Of a DNA stretch of 64,000 nucleotides, positions 21,901-34,164 are shown piece after piece (position 1 is the first letter of the stretch; the number at the start of each line of letters is the position of its first letter). This DNA is from Plantago major (Eukaryota; Streptophyta; Magnoliopsida; Lamiales; Plantaginaceae), in NCBI GenBank assembly GCA_026545765.1, contig CM048839.1:50266677-50330676 (forward strand), given 5' to 3'. Both the position numbers and the translations under genes were made by a program. The notes under the pieces were generated by a model, which made no database searches, was not told where the DNA came from, and was given only the letters and a program-made list of their open reading frames with translations.

Positions 21901-24900
21901 ATGGCCTCCAAGAACTCTTCAACACAGAAATCCCAAGCCTCCACTGGTACTGCTGAAAAGCAAGCACCAGAGTTGGTTATTGTAAACAACCGACTGGTAG
22001 GAGTTTTTAATCCTGGCCATTGGACTTCAAATCACAGAATGATTTGGGGTGGTGCCATGGTTGAGGAATACCTCTCTGCTGCAATAGAGAACCAAACCGA
22101 TAGAAAATTGATTCTTGACATGCTTGAAAAGGCACAAATCAAGGGTTTTCTATCTGCTCGCCCAAGTGGAATTTCATCACTCGATGTGTTGGAATTTTAC
22201 AACAACTCCAGGATTATTTCCTGTGTTTCTGAAGGCACTGAAATAGTGTCTATCAAAACCTCAGTCCAAGGAAAGGAAATCCTACGACTTAACAACTTTC
22301 TCAGAAGTTGTTTGAGTTTCAAAATCTTGGAAAGGATTTTGAAATAAACACCAAGGATGATGAACTCCTTGAAGGTGTTAAAGAACTTTACAGTGACGTG
22401 TGTGATCTTGAAAAATCAGATACACCAACTGAGTTCAAGCTTGCTGACATCCGAACCAGACATCTGTTTGTTAACTGGGATGTACTGGCTTGCATTCTTC
22501 ACAGATGCTTTGATGGTCTACAAGGAGGTGCTGACCAGATAAGCCAAGAACGATGGATCATGATGTTCTTGCTGAATCAACAAGACAAAAGGCTGGAAAA
22601 CCCTTTTAATTGGGGAAAGTACGCCTTTCTGAAGTTTGTGAAGAAGATTCAAGGCTTCGAGCCTAAGATTACCAAAGGACTAGCTGAGCCAAAGGCCACA
22701 GTAGGCTATGCTCTGAAGATATGCTACTTGCTGGAAAAGCTTGGCATTGAGCTCAGAGAGACGGCTGAAATAGCCAACAGTAACCTACTCTATAAATATG
22801 AGTATACAAATTTGATGAAAAAGGTTACTGGGTCTCAGAAAGATTCTAAGAAGCGAAAGTCTGAAAAGGTATCTGAAGAAAAGGTTGCGACCAAGAAGCC
22901 CAGAACTTCAAGAAAGAAGTCTGCTGGCAAATCAGAAGACACACCCAAAGAGGTTGTCGATTCTCAGATATCTGCAGGCATTGCCGATGAACTGATAAAG
23001 GCAGATGAACTCATCAATGCTGAAAAAGAGTTATCAACTACTGAACAAGTAGACTCAGCAAGAGAAAGTGCTTTGAAATGTTGCGACTAATGCGAAAGCC
23101 TTGGCGATGAACTCATAAATGCCGCCAAAAGTGGTGAAAACACCAAGCCCTATCTGCGAAAAACCGCAGGAATAATGGACCAATCGGTTCCCAATGCCGA
23201 TGAGAGCTCGACAATGAAGATGATGAACGTCATCTCTCAAGTCCTAGAAAGAACAAAGAGGGCTAAGGTTATCAAACAAGAATCGGTGATAAGGTATCCA
23301 AGAAGAACCTACACCACAAAGTTCTTGAGCCTATAGCAAAGGTTGTTGGTGCAAACACATCATCGTGGAATGTTTCTCTTGCACAACTTGAAAGCCGATG
23401 AGTGGTATTTTAGTCTTTGGCAGATCTTGATGGAAATGCCACATCTAAAAACTGGAAGAACATTCTCTTGATCAATCTTACGCCTGCATAACCACAACAA
23501 CCACAAACACAACAACCACAACACAAGTGGTTGATGAAATGGTAAATGAACTCCATTTGAATTACCAAAGAATACAAGATTTGAAGAAAATCCAAAGAAA
23601 TGGCAGTTCCCAACTGAGAGGGATCAAACTGAGACATCTACTCAGAATGATCAACCAGGGGAGGCAACTGAGTTGCATACTCAAGAAAGGTGTGAAGTAC
23701 CAGAAACTTCAAACAAAGAAACTGCACTAGGACAAGACGACCAATGTATAGAAAGGTCACAAGTTCCAGAGACCAATCAGCCTGAAACTGCTCAGGTAAA
23801 TGACTGGTTTAACTCTTACCTTGTGAAAAATTTTATACTTATAAATCTTGTTACCTCATAAGAATTTCTTTGTTACAGGCTGAGTTAGAAACACAGAAAC
23901 AAGAGGAAGCTGAAAAGCTTACCTCAGAAACTGAGAAGGAGGTTTCCTCAACCTCGCCTCTTAAGACATCTGAGCCTGTGTCACAGGTAATAATGGATTC
24001 TTAAGATAACACTTCTTCAGTTATAAGTTTATGTGCTTAATCTTTGAAATAAATGTTTCTAACAGGCTCCAATTGAGATGGAAGAAGATAAGGCAGAAAT
24101 GCCAGAGACAAACCCACAAACCAACAAGGTTTCTGAAGAACACATCACTGAGCCTTCTAGCATGAAGGTATATGACAAATCAAGTGATAAGTATTCTTCG
24201 ACTAGGGTTATCTCATAACCTTTGCGTGTGTAGCCGAAACGTTATATGGGTTCTCTTCTAAAAATATTCAATACTTTCTACTTACAGGATCAATCAGAAG
24301 TAGAAATGCAAGGGGATAAAGTTGCGACTTCCCCTGCATCAATGGTAATTGATGAAGCCCCCAAGGCAACATCACCTGAAAGAACATCAGAGACTGCGAA
24401 AGTTTCTGTGAAAAATGACTTTGAGCTTCCTATTGAGGAAGTAAGTAACTCAGAACTCATTAAAGCATATATTTGCACAGTTTCTTTCAAACAATTTCCT
24501 AAGTATTGGATCATTTTATTTCTCAGGTTCAAGAAAGAAAGGTTGATGAGGACCAGACTTCCAAGTCTCCACCTCACAACAAGATATTTGAGACACCCAT
24601 TGTCTCAGTGGTTCAAGTATCTGAGCCTGATGTTCATACTCAGGTAACTCAGAAACTAAACTACACTTATACTCAGATATCTACAAAAGTTTTGAAACTC
24701 ACTCAAAACTCTTTCTTTCAGGCTCAAACAGATGCAAAGTAGGTTCCCATTGAAGAGACAAGGGACCTACTTCACTTCTTCAAAGCTCACACCCTGCCAA
24801 AGCATATTCAATGCTTCAAGAAATGGCAGAAGTTAAGGTGCTCTGATCTCTCTGAAATATTGAGAATCACAGATCAACCAATCGACGAGCACGAGCTCTT

Positions 24901-27520
24901 TGGAAACATATATCCATGCAATGTTCCTACCGAACAAGATACGATTGCGACCTTATTGCATAAGGATTTCTCCAAAGAAGTGGCGATAGTTTGATACATG
25001 CCTTTGAACAGCAGATGGTCGTGCAAGATTACAGATGGCATTCAAGCCGCCTGAGACTCGCAATTTATACCTTACGAACAAGAAGAAGTTAATGGGCGAA
25101 GATCACTATCCGGAGGTGATCAATCTTGTATCTCAAGATGATGAGGAGGAAGAAATGAATGAAAATTACTTTGATGAACCTCCCGACCATCACCAAAAGG
25201 ATGATAATGACAAAAGGATGATGATGATGCCCCGCACGTGGACCGGAGGAATTTCACAAAGAAACAATGCCTCACTTTGAAAAGCAAACTGAGAAGACTT
25301 CACAGAAATCTCCGTCTTCATCACCTCAGAAATCTACTCATCCATCTTCCCAACACGCAGTTACTACTGAACAAGTAGTTGAGCTTTCTGAAGAAACCGA
25401 TCAGAAAATATTAAACACTCAAACCAGATCTGCTCAACTCAGACAACTGTTGGAAGAAGAACAACAGCTTCATCTTCAACTGGAAGATCAAATAGCTAAA
25501 TCCAGAGACAAGCTTGATCAACTAAAAGATCAATATGTACAAGAAATGATTGCTTACTCTGAGGTTAAAGAGCTACGGGATGCTGTGCATGATATCACCA
25601 AAGAACTCGATACTGAAGAAGTATCTGAAGTCAAGCATGATGCTAAGGCTGCATCATCTTCAAAAGAAGTACCATCCTCCTCCTTGAAAGGAAAGAAACC
25701 AATCTCTGAGATTGTTGCTGGACTCGATACAATCGATGAAAATGTCCAAGAGGATGAAGATCACTGGGCTGACTGCTCAGATGATGAAGAAGACAAGACT
25801 TTGGCAGAACACCGTAATGAACATTTAGCGGTTTCTCACTTGAAAAGGAAGCTGATTGCTCCTACAATATTCAGCAAACTGCCAAACGTCCACTCCCATG
25901 AATACATGAACAGGTGTCAAGTACTGACACAACTTAAAAAGGAGATGTCTTCACAGAACAAGGAAGTAATTGCCTCCGTCCCCTCTGAAATGAGAAAGTT
26001 CACTGAGCTCATCACTCAGAGAACCACTAGCATAGTCATTGCTCAGAAAGACCTGGGAATGATAAGGGACGATGATGCGTCTTTAGCTGAAAAAGCTTTC
26101 CAAGAGGCAAGTTACACTGCTGGAAAAGCAGATGCCATCCTAGGCCCATTGGCTGAGCTCACTGATAAGGACAATAGACTTATCAAGCAAAATCAGGAGC
26201 TCAAAGCCGAACTTCAGAAGTTGGTCACTGCCTATAATTATTTACAAGGGCACTTCAACTCTCTCTCAGATTCCTTTATGAGATTGAGTCAGCCAACAAT
26301 GACTAAGGGGGAAAGAATGTACAAATCTGGACCTCAAAGTCAGGGGGAATGGGAAGAAGGAGAAGCAAACAAAAAGAGATCTGGAGCTGGTGCGGCTCAG
26401 AAAGGAAGAAGAAAAACTTCCCAGCCACCACTCAGAATCAATGAACCCTCCTCAAGCCAAGCTGCTTTGCAAATAGTAGCTGCTTCCCAGAAACCTACTG
26501 AAGGAACCAAAATGATAACAAGGGCCATGGCACAGAAACCTCCAAGGAGTACCAAGGCTCCAAGGAGAAGACAAGTTAAAGGGATTGATGAATCTTCTGA
26601 AGAAGAAGAAGAAGAAGAAGAAGAAGGTCAAATCAAGTCCCTGGGCAATGAAGAAGGCTGTAAAACTCTCACAAGATCTAATCTTGATGATGATGAGGAA
26701 ACTGATGAAGATGAAGCTCCTCTTCACAGAAAAAGGAAAATTGAAAGCCTAACTGAGCCCATAGCTGCAAAGCCCCTAGCAGCTAAAACACCCTCTGGAA
26801 ATACCAAGTCTATTCAGGGTGGTGGTTCTTCAAGCAACAACCCCAAAGAGAATTCAAGACAGAGAAGGAATGATCGAGCTGAGCAAAGACAAAGTCAACT
26901 TCCACTCAGGCCAGAAGAAGCCAAAATAGAGTATGTGAAGTATGACAATGATTCCTCTGTCTACAGGTGCATCAATCAGAAAAATGGCTATTGGATTCTG
27001 GAACTTAAGCATCTCTTGGTAAATTCAAGATTTCCAGAACCAATCCATAAACAACTTATGGCATGGAGAAAAGATAAGCCAACCTTGATCAGCACCAATC
27101 ACATTAAAGCCTGGTTGGATTTTGAAGTTGTCAAGAGAACTGAAGCCATGAGAAAGGACCTCTCTGATGAATGTCCATATGGAAAGCCAGATGATGTGCA
27201 TGAATCGAATATCACAGAACAGTACAAGAGCAAGACTCGTTGTAGAACCCTATGAATCGTTCTATCTAATCAAGAGCAATAAGGGTGACATCGATATCTG
27301 AAGATTATCTCTGAATACTTCAAGCTTTCGGATATCGAATAGAGCATGCCCGGAAGTGGGGAAAGTATACGTGGTCAAACATTTTGTCAAGAAAAATCCT
27401 ACCAAAACCTACAAAGAGGTCTGTGGATTTGCCAGAGACACAGAGATGCTCGTCAGAACTCTTCTCTATGACTATTCTGATGACATCAAAAGGTTTGGAG
27501 ATAGGAAATTTGCAGACTGA
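21901..27520 (+). pseudogene. ORF3 of the inner element: six-exon third gene
   Basis: Starts MASKNSSTQKSQ. Exon A 21901-23795 encodes a globular N-terminal region (VGVFNPGHWTSNHRMIWGG, DVLACILHRCFDGL) and a basic tail with likely nuclear signals (KKPRTSRKK). Four small exons follow: B 23879-23986, C 24066-24167, D 24288-24440 and E 24527-24643 (108, 102, 153 and 117 bp). All are open, phase 0 and rich in E, S, P and T. Introns are 83, 79, 120, 86 and 78 bp with GT and AG ends. Exon F 24722-27520 encodes coiled coil, acidic E/D runs, an R/K-rich stretch and a conserved C-terminus, stop at 27518-27520. Damage: frameshift near 22285, breakage 23090-23700, a TAG at the start of exon F, frameshifts in F before 25267 and after 27240. 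The intact product would be about 1700 residues. It is not recognisable as a known env or transposase; its position matches the env-like gene of Sireviruses. Confidence 0.75.
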
Positions 27521-27911
27521 TCCACAGAAATACTGTTGAAGACTTGAAGAGATTGAAGACTTGAAGACTAGTTTATTAGGATGTTTACTTAGAGCTTGGT
27601 TACTCCTGTTGTCCTGATTTACTATGTAGTTTTTGTTGTATTTTTGCTGGCTGAGCTTAACTGTATCATGTATTAAAGTTATCTGTAATCTTTAGTTGTA
27701 ACTTATCTGAAGAACTTACTCTCAGATAGTATTCTATAAAAGATAACTTGTCAGCAAAGATCACACCTTGTGATTTGGTTGATGTCCACTTTCTGCACTT
27801 AATTAAATTAATTTGAAGATCTTAAGAAAAGATTAAGTGTTGGATTGTTCACTCATCCAGATTTGTAATAGGTAAGATAGTCATCGTTGACTGATCAAAA
27901 GGGGGGAAATT
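27521..27911 (+). other. ORF3 3' region and polypurine tract of the inner element
   Basis: The stretch after the ORF3 stop is non-coding and is shared with the outer copy (7641-7995). It ends with the polypurine tract AAAAGGGGGGAAAT at 27897-27910, directly before the 3' LTR. It probably supplies the 3' UTR of ORF3, with the poly(A) site either here or in the LTR. Confidence 0.65.
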
Positions 27912-29644
27912 TGTTGGGAAATTTGTTGGGAAATTTCTTGAGAAATATCTTAGGAATTTTGTTAGATATTTTGTTAAGAATATCTGTTTAGTTTTGATCA
28001 GCAACATGATGACTTATCTAAGTCTCAAAAAGGTGATTAGTACTCTTGGTTCACTTGAACATTGTAAAAGAGGAAACTCACTAAGTATGATAGTCTAGCT
28101 AATCTTGTATAAGATGTTAGGTCTCAAAATGTAATTTTTATTTTATGAAGAGAAGACCAAGAAGAAGACATCCAAGGAGAACAAGCTCAACGACATTGAA
28201 GACTTGAAGAAACTGCGCAAGATTACTGAAACTGTTGTTCAGATACCTTAGCCAGATATCTTGAAGACACGAATAGTTTCAAACAAACTGTGTCACAAGA
28301 GATATCTGAGAAATAAGAGACATATCTGAAAACAAGGAAAGTGTCCACAGATATCTATTCTCAGATACCTTGAGCATTAACCACATTTCTGAAAAAGAAA
28401 TATATATTGCAAACAAAGTTGTTTCAATAAATAAGTGGTATCTGAAGATTGAAGATAAGGACGTGTAAAGAATCAGATAACACTAGTCTACGACATAAAG
28501 CATAGTTCCGTTGACACTACGTAACAAAAAGTATAGTACAATGCATTTAATGCACGGACAGAGATGTACGAATAAAAGTAGCTGACTTCAAGAAGAAGAC
28601 AAAACTCACATAAGATTATACACAGATATCAATAGTTTGAATTTGAGCCTAACGGATACTATTCAAACGGCACTCAAATTCATCTATAAATATCAACACT
28701 TAGACAGCTTGAGAGATCACACACACAAACACTACACAGAACTCTGAACATCTTACTCTCTCAAAGCAACTTACTTACTCACAAAGCTTTCTGTTGCGAC
28801 CAAAGCTTTTGATCTTAAGTAAACACTGAAGTTCTAAGTGTCCTGATCCTAAACAAGCAAAGCTATATGTGAAGGAGTTGAATCAAAAGATCAACTATCT
28901 GAGATTCATTCTCTTGAACAGATATCATAAGACTTGGGTCAGTAAAATCGAACAAGATACCATACGCTGTAAAGTGTATTAAGTAACTTGATTCACAGAG
29001 CTATCTGAATAACTGAATAAGTTATTAAAGAAGCTCATCTGACAACTCAAACCAAAACCAACACCATAACTGGCGTGGAGTACAGGAAGTACTTAGTTTG
29101 AAAAATCAGGGAATAATTCCAAGGTTACCGGAGTATAGGAAGTACTTGATTTGGGAAACTAAGGAATAACTCCAAGGTTATTGAGTATAGGAAGTACTTA
29201 GCTTGGGAAGCTAGGGAATAACTCAAAGGTTTCTGAGTATAGGAAGTACTTGGCTGTGAAAGCCGGGGAACAACTCAGGGGGAACATTTGGTTGGGAACC
29301 AATTGTTAAGAATCTTAGAATAAGTTTATTGTAAGGTCAACTCAATTATCTGTTCTAGTGAATTCTAGGTCTCTGATAGACCGAAGTGGATTAGTTGGAG
29401 CATTACGCCACCTCCAGATACCACTATACTTGTTGTGTGATTTACCTTTCTGTATTTACATTTCAGCAACACACACACTTTAACTGTTTATGCACTTATC
29501 TTTATTAAGTCTTCCGCGCTCTGATTCTAAGTATCAGATATCTATTCAGATATCTGAGAAATAGTTTTTATCGACAAAAGTTTTAAAAGACTATTCACCC
29601 CCCCCCCCCTCTAGTCTTTTACTTTGCCGTTATCTGGACCAATA
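27912..29644 (+). repeat. 3' LTR of the inner element
   Basis: 1733 bp, nearly identical to 13401-15122 over most of its length. Differences fall in small clusters, for example around 28490-28620. TATA box at 28685-28692 and hairpin array at 29073-29303. The terminal dinucleotide is TA (GGACCAATA) instead of CA. A run of 12 C lies at 29598-29609. Confidence 0.92.
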
Positions 29645-29649
29645 CAACA

Positions 29650-30146
29650 GTCCACTATTTACAGAGAATTAATCTCTGCCGTAAAGATCAATCGTCCATT
29701 TCATCAAGGGTCACCATTGCTTCTTCAGCAATGATCACAATCAACAATTGTAATTGTGCCCATTTAATGAGTTTTGGCTATTAGCTATCTGAATCATGTT
29801 TCTGTGTGAATGAGAGCACTGTTTGTATCTGAGTCTATCTTATACTTGTTGTCTTTTCACAGTTTTACACAAAGATAGAAATAATAAAAATTTCAAGATA
29901 GTAGTTGACTGAAGACAGTTGTACTATTCTCTTTTGTGTTCCCCCTCCCTGAGTGATCTAGATATCTGAGTACCTGTCTCAGAAATCTTCAAATAGCCAT
30001 TTTACCCTTTAGCCTTTGGTTTCTGGATACCCGTTCCAGATTCCTCTTCTCTGGATACCTTTTCCAGATTCCTCTACTCTGGATACCCGTTCCAGATTCC
30101 TCTTCTCTCTCCTTTGATATCTTCTTCAGATATCTGAACTTTTTCA
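29650..30146 (-). other. Outer element spacer between pol and ORF3
   Basis: Homologous to 21058-21560 of the inner element in reverse orientation. It includes the 28-bp repeat array (about 30005-30110, units such as GGATACCCGTTCCAGATTCC). It ends at the inner insertion site. The continuation, with ORF3, resumes at 13400 on the other side. Confidence 0.75.
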
Positions 30147-30641
30147 GTTCTTTGGTAGCTCCATTAGACCAAGACTATGTCTTAAGGCTAAGAATCTACT
30201 TTCTTGTAGTGGCTTAGTAAAGATATATGCAAGTTGGTCTTCAGTGCCAATCTTGAGTATCTCTATATTGCCTTTTTCAACATGGTCTCTGATGAAGTGG
30301 TGTCTAACATCAATGTGTTTTGTTCTTGCATGAAACTTAGGATTCTGAGTTATGGCAATAGCACTTATATTGTCACAGAAAATGGGAGTTTTCTCTTCAT
30401 TGAGTCCATAGTCTCTGAGTTGTTGTTGTATCCACAATATCTGTGAAGCAAAACACCCAGCAGCAATGTATTCAGCCTCTGTGGTAGATGTGGCAATTGA
30501 ATTTTGCTTCTTGCTGAACCAAGATATCAATCTAGCACCAAGAAATTGACAAGTTCCTGAGGTGCTTTTTCTATCAAGCAAAGATCCATCATAGTCTGCA
30601 TCTGAATAGCCAACCAAACTCAATCCACTATCTTTTGGATA
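30147..30641 (-). CDS. Outer element RNase H
   Basis: Intact Copia RNase H frame: GYSDADYDGSLLDRKSTSG carries the catalytic aspartates, then SWFSKKQNSIATSTTEAEY, and FCDNISAIAITQNP. It ends at the pol stop after MELPKN. It degrades the RNA strand during cDNA synthesis. A one-frame break from RT lies near 30640. Confidence 0.85.
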
Positions 30642-31779
30642 TCACAATCCAACTTCTACAGTACCTTTTACATACCTCAATATTTTCATAGCAATGTTGT
30701 AGTGTGATTGCATTGGATTTGTCTGAAATCTAGCACACACTCCAACTGCATATTGAATATCAGGTCTACTTGCATTGAGGTACAGTAGAGACCCAATCAA
30801 TTTCCTATACTTGTGTTCTTCAACACTCTTGTCAGATTCAGTATAGGTCATTTTGGTTCCAATGCTCATAGGTATCTTAGCATTCTTTTCAGAAGGCTTT
30901 AGATTAAACTTGTTGAGCATGTCCTTTGCATACTTTGTTTGACTAATGAATATTCCATCATTGAGTTGCTTGACTTGTTCTGTGAAGTAATTCAATTCTC
31001 CCATCATGCTCATCTCAAATTTACATTTCATGAGTTCAGCAAAGTCTTCACAAAGTTGCTTATCTTAAGATCCAAATATAATGTCATCAACATATACTTG
31101 AACTAAAAGTAGTAGTTTAATGTGAAGAGTGCTTTATGAACATCTCCTTTCTTGAAACCACTTTCTAGTAGATATATGGCCAATGTATCATACCATGTTC
31201 TTGGAGCTTGTTTCAGCCCATACAGAGCTTTCTGAAGTTTATAGACCATCCTACTTTCTGAGGAAACTTCAAAACCTGGTGGTTGCTCAACATAGACTTC
31301 CTCAGCAAGTTCACCATTTAGGAATGCACTCTTGACATCCATTTGATAAACTGTAAAGTCATTATGAGCTGCAAAGTCTAGAAAGAGTCTTATTGCATCC
31401 AATCTTGCAACTGGTGCATAAGATTCATCAAAATCTAGTCCTTGATGCAGGTGAATCCTTGGCAACCAACCTAGCTTTGTTTTGGTTATTTCACAGACTC
31501 ATTCATTTTGTTTCGAAAACCCACTTGGTTCCGATTCAGATATTCCACAACAAATGGAACCAGCTTTCGAGTTTGTTTCTCTCAAATTGATCCAACTCTT
31601 CTTGCATTGCGTAGATCCAATCTTGATCCTTTAATGCTTCTTCTATAGTTTTGGTTCAATATTTGAGATGAAACATCCATAGAGACAATTTGCATTTTAA
31701 TGATTGCTCTTCTAGTTCTAACTCCTTGGTCTAACGGACCGATCACATCCTTTGCTGGATGATTTCTTATCCATTTCAT
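30642..31779 (-). pseudogene. Outer element reverse transcriptase, broken
   Basis: Copia RT blocks [20 protein letters not shown] and [18 protein letters not shown] are readable at 31103-31465, and the rest ([19 protein letters not shown]) at 30642-31031. The YVDD coding sequence is at about 31085-31100 but falls at a frame break. The N-terminal RT part (31480-31780) is in other frames. The element cannot make a continuous RT. Confidence 0.85.
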
Positions 31780-32831
31780 AATGGGCTTTGAACTAGTAGG
31801 ATCAATATCATTTTGATTTGAATGTGAATCAATATGATCTTGATGAGATACTTACAAGATGTCGAGATATCGACACATGGGAAATGCCATGGATATCGAC
31901 ACTCTTCGATGTTAGGGATATCTGGATCTTGCATTTCAGCAATCTCATTTTCAGACACCTCTACATGATGAAGGTTCTCAGTAACCTGTTCCATTTCTGG
32001 AATTCTCATAGGAAATTCTTCATCATGTCTTAGAGTCATCTGGTTGTTACTAAGCAATGGTTGCTTTTCATCGTCAAATTCATCCCCTAATTGAATAATA
32101 GAATTGTTTCCTTTTGAGGATCCTTTTTCAGAATCTTTAATCATCAGTTCTTTGAACCTATCTGAGAGATCATCATTCAAGAGTACTTTCTTGTTTCCTT
32201 CATAGAATACTACGTGAACAGATTCCTCAATCTTTTGCATTCTTTTGTTGTAGATTCTATAGGCTTTGCTATTTAGAGAATAACCAAGAAATACTCCTTC
32301 ATCTGCCTTTGGTTGAAATGTTCTCAAGTATTCTTTTCCATTGTTAAGAACAAAACATCTGCAACCAAACACCCTTAGATGTTTGATACTAGGGGGTCTA
32401 CCAATGAAAAGCTCGTAAGGAGTTTTGTCATGGTGTTTGTTAATCAGACATCTATTTTGAGTGTAGCAGGCTGTGTTTACAGCTTCAACCCAATAAATTT
32501 CACTTATTTTAGTGTCAGCGAGCATTGTTCTTGCAGCTTCTTTTAGGGTCCTATTCTTCCTTTCAGCAACACCATTTTGTTGTGTGTTCTAACGGAAGAT
32601 AGTTGATGTTGTATACCTTTGCAGGTACAAAACTCTTTTATGTACTGGTTCACAAACTCAGTACCATGGTCTGTTCTAATTACAGATACCTTGTCATTTT
32701 TCATGACTTCAAGCTTATTCAGCAAGTTGGGTATCTCAACCCTTGCATCATATTTGTGTTTGAGAAAGACAACCCAAGTGAATCTTGAGTAATCATCAAC
32801 AACAACCAGACCACACTTCTTTCCTGCATAA
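31776..32831 (-). pseudogene. Outer element integrase core and C-terminus
   Basis: YAGKKCGLVVVDDYSRFTWV and IRTDHGTEFVNQYIKEF are the integrase core. The glutamate segment is lost at a frame break near 32580, where PQQNGVAER is altered. The C-terminal domain 31776-32525 is open (HHDKTPYELFIGRPPSIKHL, EGVFLGYS). The N-terminal zinc finger and first catalytic aspartate lie in the adjoining inverted block and so on the wrong strand. Confidence 0.85.
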
Positions 32832-33752
32832 CGGCTAGGAAAGCTAAGTTTGCTGAAAAGCAGACTCAGAAACCTGACAGGTATCTGAAAGCACCAAATG
32901 AAGCACCAAGGAACACACCTAGGAAGAAAATAGTTCTTAATAACAATGATACTAATCATTTAACTAGAATTCCTCCTTATGTTCCTGTTAAACAAAAGAA
33001 TGTTCCTAAGAAATTCATTAAAAAATGGATTCCTACTGGAAGATTCTTTAGTCCAGATGGTTCCATTGTTGGTATAAGAACCTAATCTCCTGTTTCCTGT
33101 TTTGTGCAGAACACTCTAAAGACTAATCCAAAGTGGCATTTTGATAGTGGATGTGGAAATCACATGAAAGGAGACAAAGAAAATCTGATTGACTACAGAA
33201 AGTGCAATGATGGACCAATTATCAGGTTTGCTGGAGGAGATGAAAATCCAACCATAGGATTTGGCAATCTGAAGTTTGGAGCCCTTACAATCTCTGAAGT
33301 ACTACATGTAAAGGGATTGAAATATAATCTCCTAAGCATGAGTCAACTAGTAGACAAAGGGTACACTGTCAAGATCAAGTCAAAACTATGCAAAGTGATT
33401 GACAATGAGTCAAAGCAGACAGTCTTGGTTGCGAGGCGTAAAGGAAATCTTTATGTTGCTGATTGGCATCCGCCACAACTGAAGAATGTCTCATGGTGAG
33501 TCAATCTGGCCACACTGAAGAAAATTGGTTATGGCATAAAAGAATGAGTCACTTGAATTTTAAAACTCTGAATAAGCTAGCCAAGAAAGAGTTGGTGGTT
33601 GGTTTACCCAAAATGACATATAGAAAAGATGGTATATGCTCAGCTTGCCAAATGGGAAAACAATCCAAAACATCTTTCATGTCTAAAACTAGACATTCCA
33701 GTGAAAGGCCACTGCAAATGTTACATATGGATCTTTTTTAATCCTCTGTAAC
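32832..33752 (+). pseudogene. Inverted block of the outer pol: protease and integrase zinc finger
   Basis: Within the minus-strand outer element, this stretch of about 920 bp reads on the plus strand. It starts with the basic linker (KAKFAEKQTQKPDRYL), then the protease (FDSGCGNHMKGD, 33104-33499), then the GAG-pre-integrase region with its zinc-binding residues (LWHKRMSHLNF and CSACQMGK, 33463-33741), ending HMDLF plus stop. The flanking minus-strand sequence is exactly what should lie on either side. So this is a clean inversion, with GGCTAG / CTAGCC at or next to the two junctions. Confidence 0.85.
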
Positions 33753-34162
33753 TGATTTCTTCTAGCCCTGGCATTCAGATTTTCAGTGGCTTGATTCATC
33801 TTCCACTTCTGATAATTGATGTGAGCAATTCTAGCCTTTAACCATCGTTCTTGCTCTTGTTTGTACTCACGAGCAAGTTGTTTCCCGATAGCTTTATAGC
33901 CAATACCATTTCGAGCACCTGGTGCTGTCTGAGATCTTTCCTCAGCAGCTTTGCTAGTCTCTGGGTAATCTATTTTCTTTCCAGAAAACGTGACATAGGA
34001 GAATTTGTCAGCTCCTGCAATTTTTCCTTTCTGAGAGACAGCACTGTGGGTGATTGCACTTTTCAGTGTTATGTTTCTTTTCAGAAACATTCCCAACAGT
34101 TTTCCTTGGGACTTGTTTTTCCCACAAAGGTTTGGTCGCAACTGCCTTTCCTTTGTCAACAA
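33753..34162 (-). pseudogene. Outer element gag-pol linker
   Basis: Basic linker between the gag coiled coil and protease, with LRPNLCGKNKSQGKLLG, a KIAGADKFSYVTFSGKK stretch and ending near LNARARRNQ. It corresponds to 17028-17460 of the inner element. It ends abruptly at the inversion junction. Confidence 0.7.
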
Positions 34163-34164
34163 CC

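Larger units (their letters stand above)
13401..29644 (+). mobile_element. Inner Copia (Sirevirus-like) LTR retrotransposon nested in the outer one
   Basis: A 16.2-kb element of the same family as the outer one, in opposite orientation. A perfect 5-bp duplication CAACA flanks it (13396-13400 and 29645-29649). Outer sequence on both sides joins seamlessly when the element is removed, as judged against the inner element's own copy of the region (21430-21600). Order: LTR, primer site, gag, protease, integrase, RT, RNase H, 28-bp repeats, spacer with TATA box, ORF3, polypurine tract, LTR. The LTRs are very similar, so insertion is fairly recent, yet gag-pol is broken in several places. Confidence 0.92.

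Noticed and set aside
21901-27520. Retroviral envelope gene
   Set aside because: The position fits an env-like gene, but no signal peptide, transmembrane segment or fusion-type region is visible; basic, acidic and coiled-coil segments suggest an intracellular, possibly nuclear protein.
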